From: Hanleya hanleyi
Lineage: Eukaryota; Mollusca; Polyplacophora; Lepidopleurida; Hanleyidae
Assembly: GCA_036873755.1 (NCBI GenBank)
Contig: JAVTVY010019589.1
Coordinates: 1 to 64,000, forward strand
Direction of reading: 5' to 3'
DNA length: 64,000 nt
Shown: piece by piece, positions 35,863 through 45,503 of the stretch
Layout: each line of letters begins with the position of its first letter
Numbering within the stretch: position 1 is the first letter of the stretch
The notes under the pieces: generated by a model
Database searches by the model: none
What the model saw: the letters and a program-made list of their open reading frames with translations, nothing else
Told to the model about the DNA's origin: nothing
Program-made: the position numbers and the translations under genes

Positions 35863-35971
35863 ATGGCGACGTACGAGGAGTATAGCCTGACTCCAAGTTC
35901 TGACGAAGAGACAAATGAAGGTTTACAGGGTTACCAGTTTGAACCAAAACGCCCCGATGTCGACGAAAGTA
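35863..35971 (+). CDS. candidate first exon of a P2X7-like (acidic, GYQFEP) protein, copy 1
   Basis: ATG at 35863 starts MATYEEYSLTPSSDEETNEG, then LQGYQFEPKRPDVDESS, and ends at a strong donor (GTA|GTGAGT). An acidic/Ser stretch followed by Y-x-FEP is the usual opening of invertebrate proteins annotated as 'P2X purinoceptor 7-like', which continue into a Cys-rich zinc-binding domain. That continuation is not visible before LINE sequence begins at ~36,235, so this is an orphan exon or pseudogene. Confidence 0.35.
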
Positions 35972-36234
35972 GTGAGTGTACTTTCAGCTCGGTAAACACT
36001 TGCTGGAGACACGCAACACAGTCAAAACACGCTTGAAACTGCCGAGCTCTCCACCTCCGCCCTTACAACTCGTGTTAAAGCAATGGCACAACAAAGTGAT
36101 ACCACGTCACAGGAAAATATCACGTGCTACGTACAAGCGTTTTCATTGGCACAAGGCTACTCAATACACTGACATGATTTGACGGTAATTTCGCTACATA
36201 TTGCAGTGACAGCTTGACTCTTCGGAGTTTCAAA

Positions 36235-37834
36235 GGGAGTTCTAAATGAATTTCCATAGGGCGTTCATCTGCCTCAATGTATAAAATTAATTTCTTTAGG
36301 GGCGATTCTAAAATTTCCTTGATGCAAAACTGGGTAACATGACACAAAAGTTGGACTTGCTTGCACCGTTGTAAACAATAGAGCTATAATCAAGTTTAGA
36401 ACGAACAAGTCATCGATATCAACGAAGAGGTGTTTCTTTCTTATATCCCTTCACTTACTGCTGTCACCTAAATTCCACAAATCAAGAGCCTTCGTGCCCT
36501 CAGCTTTCAGGCAGTCTATATGGGATAGAAACGTTAATTGTTGGTCCAACAAGATCGGTAAAATTTTACTTCTTTCATTGCCTTGACAGTTCAATATAAG
36601 AAAAGTTCTGGATCATTGTGAGTTAAATAAATCTTATTCAGACAATGTTGCAACGTTCCCTCAATGGTATGCATACCATTTCCACTACACGATATGTTGA
36701 AATCATTTACAAAGAGTGAAACATCAATGGAGTTATTTGAAACTTCGGCTATATGCTATTAATTTTGATACTAAACAGAATATGCTGCCTTGCGGGACAC
36801 GGGCATGATATTGATTAAAATAATCAGATAATGTTGAACCTACACGGTCCTGGAATTGTCTTAAAATCGTTTAAAAGCCGGGATTTAAAGAGGGATGAAC
36901 GAACTCTTAATCCCATAGTGCGGATAGTGTGAAGATATTTCAAGCAAGCATAGATCGTTCGATTATCGACGCGGATATCACCCATTAAATATGGTTTACA
37001 TGATTTCCACGTGAAAGCGCCCGTCACCAAAAACACCTTTTCCCGCACAAAAGTCACCCCACATTTTTTCGTAGACCATATATTAGCATCCTGGGTTTTT
37101 TTCTATTCCTTCTTTTAATCTCCGGGAACACACCAATAATAGAGAAGATGGGTTTTAAGTGCGAGTTATTTTCTCCGGAATTTATAAACCTGATCAAAAC
37201 GGGAAATTCGAAATCCTTAAGAAGAAAAGTTGCATTTCACTGAAGTACACTAGATTGAAACATCTGTAGAAAAGATATTCATTTGACAGGAACTGTATAC
37301 ATTGGCCAAAACAAGAGTTCAGAGTCGTAATTTTATAATTAGAAGCGATAAATTCATCCTAGGAATATTTTTTGGGAGAAAATATGTAATTAGTAAAGAT
37401 CTTTTACCGAGGAGTTTTAAAAAGCGCACTCGTGATTCCGTCACGATTTTGTGCGATTCCGTCACGGACTAGATTTAACCCCTGTGATGACCCAATTGAG
37501 CTTTTCTCACGAGGAAAATGTTTTTATCATCCTTGGGTACCGGTACTGTATGTTAGTAAGAGATTTCATATAAGAATAATCAGATCGAAACAGAGCGGTA
37601 AAAAAATAAGACAAACAACGCTGGTCAAAACAAAGGACACGTCACGGACATTTCCAAAGATTGTATAACGAAAATCTGTAATATTTCGGAGGATATTATA
37701 CTCTGTTTGAAACTTGACAGCGGTAACTAGGCGATAAGACGTAGAAAGTCTGCTTATAGAGCATAAATTTCAATAACGAGCGTTTCAAAACCTTCAGTAG
37801 CTTCCAAACCGTGATTTCCACGCTGGAATTCATG
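36235..37834 (-). pseudogene. LINE ORF2 RT remnant at the unit 1/2 junction
   Basis: Includes CLKYLHTIRTMGLRVRSSLF (36824-37057) and continues on the minus strand from 38,360 (NYRPI motif in unit 2), so a single decayed LINE spans the junction. At 37,314 it shows the uninterrupted site of the CACTG element, and at 37,835 the uninterrupted TTTAA of the Kolobok-like element. Confidence 0.75.
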
Positions 37835-38733
37835 TTTAAGGAGCTGGTCGTACAAATCTTGAAGATCACAATGTTAAAAGAGAACCAGATAGGGTATGCA
37901 TTATTGATGCGGAAATTCTTTTATGGACGACGACTGGATATTTATTGTCGGATCTGACACGTGCTATTTATATCAAGTATAAAGTAAAAGTAAACTCCAG
38001 AGTAAGACAAAATTTTTTCACCTTGTAATTTTGTTTATGAATCCATAGGACTGAGAAGGACAAGGAGTGAAGCTGCAATTCCTCGATCTTCTGTAGCATA
38101 ATACTGATCAGGTGTATTACTGATGTAATTTCTTTTTAATCATCTCTTTGAGCTTAGTCTCTTGGAGACAAACAGTCAAAAGTACATAATCATGAACTAA
38201 TAATTGAAGTTCGTTGAAATTTGACCGAATTCCTTTACAATTTTACTGAAGAAGGGTTGCTGACACAGACATTTTGAGTGACAAAGCTAGTCAATGAGAT
38301 CGGACGATAGTTACCTTGGTCTATATGAGTTGGGACCAGAATAACAATGGCATTATGCCATAATGGCGAAAAATCCCATGTCAACCAAATTTAATTAAAT
38401 ATAGATAATAAGAGATCAAGAGAAGATTCTGGCAAGTATTTCAATTCCGTGGATCATAATCCAATCTTTCCTTACCTGCGTGTGAGTATTGATAATGGAA
38501 ACATATTTTGCCTCCGGAATCACGTTTGTTCTGCTTAATGGTTTTAGCTCTGATAATTTGAAAGATGTGAGAGTTACCAGAGTAGGAGGACAGCGGAAAT
38601 ACCGATCGGCTTTTTCATACATTTTACAGTCAATAAAGTAGTTTCGTCATCAGTTTCAATCAGCAGATCCGAGATAAGCTGTAGCTGATTTATGAAGACA
38701 GATTCAAAACTGAGCCAATCGGTTTCCCTAGAA

Positions 38734-38986
38734 TCAGTGTCTTCCTACCAATCGTGTAATCCTGTATCCTGTAAATCCTACAAATAAGATCCCAAACATA
38801 ATCATAAATTCCAGCGACAAAACCGTCAGCAAAACCATATGTACTGTTGCCTTGATGCTGACCGAAAATCCGAGTGAATACCATAGACTTAATCCCTCGT
38901 CCTCCATTGTTCTCTTGAAGCAGTCGAGATCTTCGAGAGACAAATCAAATAAGTTTCGTCCCACAAGTTCCAATGGTCCGTTACAA
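38734..38986 (-). CDS. LRR transmembrane protein, copy 2, last exon
   Basis: Same acceptor and phase as copy 1, with the exon's first base at 38986. It reads CNGPLELVGRNLFDLSLEDL, a TM segment (VLLTVLSLEFMIMFGILFV) and a short tail. Relative to copy 1 there are about ten substitutions in 83 residues, including a Glu placed within the TM segment (G to E), but no stop or frameshift. Confidence 0.8.
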
Positions 38987-39883
38987 CTGGAAAAAGGAAA
39001 TAAAGTAAATGTAAAATTATTGTTCTTTCTCACCTGCGTCGGGATGCAACTTTACGCAGACTGATAAATCGAAAATGGCAAATTGTCAATTAATAGTGTC
39101 CCGAGAGTCCATCATCAATATCACAAACTGTGAAATTATTATGAATTAGCTCTAAACAATCGTAAACCATCTCAGTGGCATTTTATAATAAAAAGAATAC
39201 TGAACAGCGACACATATTTGATATTTGCAACATCAGGATGTCTTGCTGGCATCACTGAAAACTCTCTCGAAAGACATTAGCCTAATTTTTTTTTTAATTT
39301 GGTGCTAACGCTGTTATACCAATTGTGTCTATAGATTATGGACGCGGAAATTCTGTAGAGGACTTCGGCTGAATATTGAATGACTGAGACGCCTGTATTT
39401 ATATACGATGAAAACTACGCAAAATATGTCACATTTCTCTTTAAATTGGTTTTCAGTGATATATCGGAGATTCTTTTTCCCACAGCAACGAAAGTTTTCA
39501 CATCATCCTGATACGACTGCTACATTTTGTTTTCAAAATTTCAAAAAATCTATCCAGTACTTATAGCCGATAACTGGGAACCGGAAGTAGGCGTAGGCAA
39601 TTTGCATGTTAATTTTACATCATAATGATATGGAATAACATTTCAAGACCGGTGGCATTGTGCCTCAAGTATAACATGGTTGTGAATGGCGATTTTTTTT
39701 ATCCGGATGAACTTTCATGAAATTTTTGAATCAACATTCGTGTTTAAATGCTTGTTCCAATTTCACATATGTGAGAAATATCATCTACGATATAACGCCG
39801 GAAATCAATTATCCGAAAAATGTAATTAACACTTTAAAAGATCGTTTTATAATGACCAACATTATTTCTACTCATTGACTCAC

Positions 39884-41136
39884 ATGATGGGTGAAGATTT
39901 GCTCTTGAAGATTTTATTGGAGACGGCCCATTTCCATCTGCAATCACAGTACCACCTATTACCGGTCAGGGAGATATACTCCAGCTCATCCCAGGACAGA
40001 AGGTTCTTCGACAGAACGCTCAGGTCATTGTTGTCCAGCTGAACTCTGCGAATCGCTTGGTGATCACTTGAAAATGCTGACCTGGATACTAGTTTTAATT
40101 GGCTGTTGTTCTGGATGCTGATTTCCTCTAAATTATTCAAATGTGCGAATGCCTTGCTTTCAATAGAATGCAAATGAGGCATGTTTCGCAATCGTAGTCT
40201 TTTTATTGGCCAGCTTTGTCTTACCGGAACTTCCCGAAAAACCGATCCATCGATAACTTCAATTGGGTTCTGATCCATCAGAAGTTCTTCAAGTTTCCGC
40301 ATTGGGAGCAGAACCTTTGTCGATATTGTTTTCAGGCTGTTGTTTCTTAGAGACAAATATTGTAAGGAGTTAAGTCCCTGAAAGGTCTCCTCACCGATTT
40401 CTCGAAGTTGACAGCTTTCCATCATAAGCATTTTCAAGTACACCAGATGATGAAATGCGTTTCCGTTGAGCTTGATTATGGGATTTTCACTGATATCCAA
40501 TTCATTTAACGATTTTGTGGGTATGATTGTGTAAAATCCCGCTTCGGAGAGAAGATTCCCACGAAGAGAGATCTGCATTATATTTTGCAAATTCGCAAAA
40601 GCATTCTTATCAATTCTCGAAATCCTGGCAAAACTGAGATCCAAATATTTAAGAGAGGTCAGCCTAGCGAATGTGGCAAAGCCAAACCCCAGTCTTACGA
40701 TTGGGTTTCCACGCAGACTTAAAACCTCCAAGTGTTTCAAGCCAGCGAATGTTTCGTAGTTCATGTTCATACCTGACAATAAATTATCAGATAAATCTAA
40801 TTGTATTAAATTTCCCATGCCCTGAAACGCTCTTTCTTTTATGGTTGTTAGTAAATTCTGACTGAGATTAAGGTGGACGATGTTAGGCCATTCTCGCTTG
40901 GTCAAGGTGTTGATCTTATTGCAACTGAGGTCTAAGTGTCTGACAATGTCCGTGATGTCGTCCCTAATATTGGGCAATGTTGACAAGTTTTTGCTGCTGC
41001 AGTCCATGAATGTGAAATCACCACTATTTGGACATTCCACCCATCCCCCATCATGACTTTTGGAATGTTTTTTTAACCAAAAATAGCAAATTGCGAGAAA
41101 CGCGATTATCGACATCACATTATCACAGCATTGCAT
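39884..41136 (-). CDS. LRR transmembrane protein, copy 2, main exon
   Basis: Same length (1,253 bp), start and donor as copy 1, fully open. The first ~285 residues are identical to copy 1. All amino-acid differences (nine in this exon) fall in the last ~130 residues, for example MDQNPIEVI against MDENPIEVI, and SIESKAFAHLNNL against SIESNAFTHLRNL. Both copies look functional. The 13-kb DIRS insertion lies ~680 bp upstream of the ATG and could separate this copy from its promoter. Confidence 0.88.
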
Positions 41137-41813
41137 CTTGATTCGTTGTGTGAACTACAAAAGAGAGAGAAACACATGAAGATTTTTTTACATTGGTTGA
41201 TTTTCATAATGTATTGAAAAATAGATAAACATATACAATAACATATCGCGAATACCATCCTTTGTATCAGCATCAGTATTTCCTGTGATAGTAACATGAC
41301 AAAGTAGACAATAAAACCCTATTAACAGCTTCTGAACTCCACGGTGAAACAATTTTAAAATATTCAAGATGAAGGGATAAGTTGAAGATCTATTCTTCAT
41401 CGCTTAACGGCATGACGTTGAGTTGGAGAATGGCATATTTTTTTTTAAATTTGCTGGACGGAATGGCTTCAAAGTCCACCAAAAGAGCTTTGGGTTCCGC
41501 AGCGAAATAGACTCTTGTCTGTTAAACTATCGGTTTTGGTTTTCGAACCTAAAATAGCAGCACACGTCACTCTGCCACCACCATTATATTTAGTACATAT
41601 AGTCTGAGAAGATACATATTTTGTTCTCAGTAGATCAAATTCTTCACTGATATGCTTTTAAAAGTTCTGCTTTCGATTTTGCTACCTGTCACGATTTTGG
41701 ATATAGTATATCTGTGTTGAATTGCAGTCTGTTGTTGAAGTTAAGAGATTGGTGTGTTTTGGTGGGTGCCTGCGCGTGCTTGGTGTGTGTGTTCACGAAA
41801 GGTGTTATGAATA

Positions 41814-42027
41814 TTAAACATTTATAAACAATGTTTCTATTCGTAACTAAATCAAACCTGCTTCAATTATTGCCTTTAAACTCCATTTAAATGCACAATC
41901 AAACGTAGAAAACGGAAGTTAAAACTAAAAATTATCTCCCCTAGGAGATAGAGTTATCCGCCCCTAGGAGAGCTCTCACTCTTCCCAACGTGGTTACTAT
42001 ATAAGACAATGCACAGACCATTCTCTC
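41814..42027. repeat. DIRS left (3') inverted terminal repeat with TATA box
   Basis: Outer extension 41814-41853 (TTAAACATTTATAAACAATG and following), then the 174-bp core shared in inverse orientation with 54707-54880. The core contains two CCCCTAGGAG blocks and TATATAAG at 41998-42005, pointing into the element. Confidence 0.85.
41998..42005 (+). promoter_or_regulatory. TATA box in the left terminal repeat
   Basis: TATATAAG lies 23 bp before the inner edge of the shared repeat (CATTCTCTC), a reasonable distance to a start site. The same box occurs in the right repeat at 54729-54736 (minus), so each end could promote inward transcription. Promoter activity in the terminal repeats is known for DIRS elements; here it is inferred. 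Confidence 0.55.
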
Positions 42028-42104
42028 CCTCTTTCTCATTGTAATAACCGAGACCAGTAGTGAACTAGGCCGCGGTCTGAGGGGAAGGATGGGAGGGCGC
42101 ATTA

Positions 42105-42200
42105 AATTGAAGCAGGTTTGATTTAGTTACGAATAGAAACATTGTTTATAAATGTTTAATATTCGTTGCCTAAATCGTAAACCTGCTTCAATTATTGCCT
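42105..42200. repeat. DIRS internal complementary region
   Basis: 42105-42159 is the exact complement of the left terminus (41814-41868, 55 bp). It is followed, after one base, by 42161-42200, the exact complement of the right terminus (54859-54898, 40 bp). The region thus reproduces the junction that the two ends would form in a circle. This is the defining internal complementary region of DIRS1-like elements, next to the 3' repeat as expected. Confidence 0.88.
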
Positions 42201-42968
42201 CAGTACCAACAGGTGGAAGGAGGGAAACCTCGGCCAAGTAGCAGATTCAAAGGCAGGCTAAGTAACCGCTGGGAAGACACAGACATGGATATGAGACATC
42301 AATAATCAAACAATTGAAACCCTGGTCAGTGACCGTAAAAAAAGGTTAAAATGTGGATAAGATACAGTTGTACTTATCTTGAATGTCTACAGCCATGTAG
42401 CTGTGCTCGTGGTGTGGAAGTATTTTCTACCGAGAGAGGACCCCTACCCATAGAGTTGGTGGGTCTACTCGGGAAGCCATCTATACCAAGAGAAAGGGAC
42501 CTGTACCACTAGGGCTATTGGGTCTACTTGGTAAGGCTTATCTGTATGCAGATTCTTGGCTGTTCCTAAGTCCGGGTGAAGCATAACTGGTCCGTGCCTA
42601 GAGGTCGCCAAGCCACACCACTCTCAGTCCACAAACGTCTACGTCCAACTTGCTTCTTGGGAGTTGATCGTAGATGACGCAGCTGAGATCATGAGAAGGA
42701 AGTCAGATTCAACCTGTAAGACACAATCAAAACCGCAATTAAGGTAAAGATCACACTCACCATGGAGTCAGGCATCTTAGAGTGATGATTTAGTGTCCGA
42801 CATCTCTTAGAGGAACCAAGGTTGTCGATCTGAACTTATTTCTTCCTTCAATATGTGATCAATCAAATGTGGACTATATAGTATGAATGAGATGAGATGA
42901 TACAGCAATTTGCAGATTTGCTGCGATGATACAAAATGCCGCCCCCCCTTTTTTTTTTGTTTTTAAAT

Positions 42969-43140
42969 TTAGTTGACCACGTGTTGGGCATCTATACGCG
43001 GCCCAAACGTGGTCATCCTATCTGACTGGACTGACATATCTCTTAGATAGAAATTGGAGAACGTGGAGTTCGCTGTCCAGACACGACTGGACAATGTCAA
43101 GGAGGGGCAGGTTCTTCCATAAATCTCAACAAAAGAAACC
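42969..43140 (-). pseudogene. tyrosine recombinase C-terminus, duplicate copy
   Basis: The minus frame reads VWTANSTFSNFYLRDMSVQS and ends GPRIDAQHVVN with a TAA at 42969-42971. W-x-nF-x-x-FYL-x-D is the C-terminal box of DIRS-type recombinases and includes the catalytic Tyr. This copy keeps a better terminus than the one at 43,788. Confidence 0.65.
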
Positions 43141-43636
43141 TGGCCGGTAAAGCCGAGGGTAATATGGAGTAGTAATAGAAGATACTAATCTAACTTATCT
43201 TTTGAGTGTCTTCCCTTACAAGGGTAAATCATGGATATGATACAGAATATACTTATTCTTGAGTGCCTCCATCCATGTAGCTGTGCTCGTGGTGTGATAT
43301 GTAAACTCTACCAAGATGTCCGGATCCTCTACCACTCGGGTTGTTAGGTCTTCTTGGTCTTAGAGGGCGCCAAGCCACGCCATTCTCAATTCACCAACGA
43401 CTTACGTCCAACTTGTCCTGTGAGACGAGCGTAGGACACACAGCTGAGATCATCCAGAAGAAAGTCAGTTTCAAGCTGAAAGACACAAGCAAAACCGTAG
43501 TTAAGGCAAAGATTAAAACTCTCAAAGTGTCAGACCACTTAGATTGATGATTAGAGAGTCCATGGTCGTCTATCCGACTTATTCCTTCCTTCAAAGACGA
43601 TTTAAAATTGAAACATACTTGAGACAAATGTTGGCT

Positions 43637-43709
43637 TGGAGAACCCGGGAATCGATTCCGGTACCTCTCGCACGCAAAGCGAGCGTTCTACCATTTGAGC
43701 TAGCTTCCC
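43637..43709 (-). tRNA. tRNA-Ala(TGC)-like sequence, probably a pseudogene
   Basis: The 73-nt minus-strand sequence starts GGGAAGCTAGCTC and ends GTTCTCCA. The anticodon arm CTCGC-TTTGCGT-GCGAG is perfect and the loop reads TGC (Ala). There are mismatches in the acceptor stem (A4-C69), D stem (C11-A24) and T stem (A53-C61), so it is likely a degenerate or SINE-derived copy. It sits in only one of the two duplicated recombinase segments. Confidence 0.55.
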
Positions 43710-43787
43710 TGGAGCAAGATGGCTGCCTTGCTGCAATGGTGACAAATTCTGCCCCCCCCCTCTCTTCTTGAAAGAACTAACCACGTG

Positions 43788-44238
43788 CTAGGTAGCCCTT
43801 AGTGGCCTAAGCGTGGTCACACTATCTGACTGCACTGACATATCACACAGATAGAAATTTGTGAACGTGGAATTTGCAGTCCAGACACAAGAACTGGACA
43901 ATATCATGAAGGGACAAGTTCTTCCATAAAGGCCATGAGTAGCGATGGTACGAAACACATTAGAAGAAATGGAAGCCAGTAGTGGGGGCGTCAATAGTAA
44001 ATCTACCTTCTGGCAATTGATAAGACTATTTTATGGTCTTCTTCAACTACGCGGCTTTTTTAAATATCAAGCCTTGCTGACCGGCGAAGGGATATGATAA
44101 CCGTAGCCGAAAACCGCGAACGAAATCGGTACGAGTAAGATAGTGACGGAAGGCTCGAACAGGATCCAGCAGAAGATCGACCCCGAGGCCATGTACAAAG
44201 TCTGACAACGTAGGAATGGAGTACGACGTTGAGCGCAC
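43788..44238 (-). pseudogene. DIRS tyrosine recombinase (YR), decayed
   Basis: At 44047-44238 the frame reads LLLDPVRAFRHYLTRTDFVR then LSYPFAGQQGLIFKKAA, matching the middle of DIRS/Ngaro recombinases (PVRAL..YL.RT...R..RLF). After stops it resumes at 43788-43994 with SSNVFRTIATHGLYGRT and CVWTANSTFTNFYLCDMSV. R of the HxxR box and the FYL Tyr are visible; the His appears replaced by Asn. YRs catalyse integration of the circular DNA. Stops and frame changes make this copy inactive. Confidence 0.7.
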
Positions 44239-44239
44239 G

Positions 44240-45058
44240 GACCTGAACGAACAGACTCATTTTTGGCAATAAATTCAGGAATGGGCCGAAAAAAATGCAA
44301 GACCAATCCGCTGTCCAGGTCATAGAAGATCTTTAAAGAGCATAAAGATGAGACACTCTGGGCGTCAAAGCAAACGCCGCCACAAAGGCCGTCTCATAAG
44401 ACACAACTTTATAGACGCGGACTCTAAGGGTTCACAAGATGGTAAATCAGGGTACACAGAACCACACCGATATCCTATTTCGGTAACAGTTGGCGAGTAC
44501 AACGCGACTGTAATGCGAAGGCGCGAATAAGCGCAGAGATATAATCGTTAAGGCTAAAGTCGGTACCAAAGGTAAGACGTAACACGCTAGCCAGAGCAGA
44601 TCAATAGCCCTCCATGGTGCTAATATGAAACTCCCTATCCTGGTGAAGGCGAAGGAGGAAGTCAATTGCGAGGGAAATAGAATCGGGGACGGTATCACGT
44701 CCTCGGCACCAGGACCAATATAGGAACGTAGCAAGTAAGGTCCTACATATAATAAACAACCTTAAGGTTGATGACAGAACCATAAAGTCAAAGTCTAACC
44801 ATTGGTGTAACGGTCTATACAGGAATAAAGTACTTGATGGAGAAAGCCGGAAAAACTGTCCAAGTACACCACGAAAAACATTGTGTTGTTTAAGCACAAT
44901 CCTAAGGTAAATGGATCTCAACACAATGTTTGTGTGTTAAAGTCAACATGGTTCTTTGTTAAAACAACACTGTGCTGAATTCAATTAAAGGTGACTAGTC
45001 CGTCATTCACATTCCCGCCGTCGTCCTCAGAGAATATCCACGTCCATAATCCAAAGAC
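44240..45058 (-). other. DIRS interior between RT and recombinase (RNase H/linker expected), unrecognised
   Basis: Overlapping minus frames (44447-44924) have no clear motif. By position in DIRS elements, RNase H and methylase-like domains would lie here. A small inverted repeat (AACATTGTGTTG ... CAACACAATGTT) is at ~44,878-44,930. Confidence 0.35.
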
Positions 45059-45503
45059 CTATTCCATATAACAGTATTTGACCAAATACTGCTGATTGTA
45101 ATACAATTTTGATATTCTGAACTCCAGACTGGAAAACAACAAGGTCTGGACAGGACTCTCTTCGTAGACTAACGACGAACCTAAGTAAATCACAATGTGA
45201 AAAACCCGAGAAGAATTGATACAAGTGGAAAGATGACGCCAAACGAACGGACTTCCCCTCCCGCCGATGACCGACGATGAAGAATCAAAGGGGGTGCCGA
45301 TGAATGGATATAAAATATGCGTCTCGCAAATGAAGAAATGACGTGACAAACGGCGTTATGGCGTACCGGAAACGTCTAACCGATGTAATAGAACGACGCA
45401 CAGGTGTATGAGAGACACATGACGGCGTAATGAACATGCCGTCAAAGGTGTAATAGGAAAGCGTAATGTGAAAAATGCGAGAAACGTTGTAGATGATAAA
45501 CAA
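45059..45503 (-). pseudogene. DIRS reverse transcriptase remnant
   Basis: Two minus-strand frames fit a DIRS-type RT. 45285-45503 ends SFLHLRDAYFISIHRHPL, matching the KDAYFxIPIHP box that holds the first catalytic Asp. 45059-45349 reads SPFVWRHLSTCINSSRVFHI then VIYLGSSLVYEE, where the catalytic YLDD has become YLGS. Both are in the expected order upstream of the recombinase. The enzyme is dead. Confidence 0.55.

Larger units (their letters stand above)
28641..37834. repeat. tandem segmental duplication, unit 1 (9.2 kb)
   Basis: Collinear at high identity with unit 2 (37,835-63,123, once its insertions are removed) and the start of unit 3 (63,124-63,726). It contains LRR exons at 29,522-31,965 (minus), LINE 3' ends at 33,049-33,910, the P2X7-like exon at 35,863 (plus) and LINE RT remnants at 36,235-37,834. 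LINE sequence reads continuously across unit junctions on the minus strand, so recombination between flanking LINE copies could have made the array. The boundary used here is the TTTAA site. Confidence 0.85.
42355..43990 (-). repeat. two diverged direct copies (~870 bp) of the recombinase 3' end
   Basis: 42,355-43,150 and 43,225-43,995 align throughout: CATGTAGCTGTGCTCGTGGT at 42,393 and 43,274, CAGCTGAGATCAT at 42,679 and 43,442, and the FYL-D coding segment in both. The second copy contains the tRNA-like sequence that the first lacks. Confidence 0.75.

Noticed and set aside
41814..42159. Reading 41,814-42,159 as a separate 346-bp MITE (inverted ends TTAAACATTT, TA duplication), with a second TA-duplicating element from 42,162 to 54,897.
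   Set aside because: The numbers fit, but two elements would have to insert at exactly the same TA. The internal block equals the complement of both outer termini in order, and tyrosine recombinase, RT and gag remnants lie inside. A single DIRS element explains all of this.
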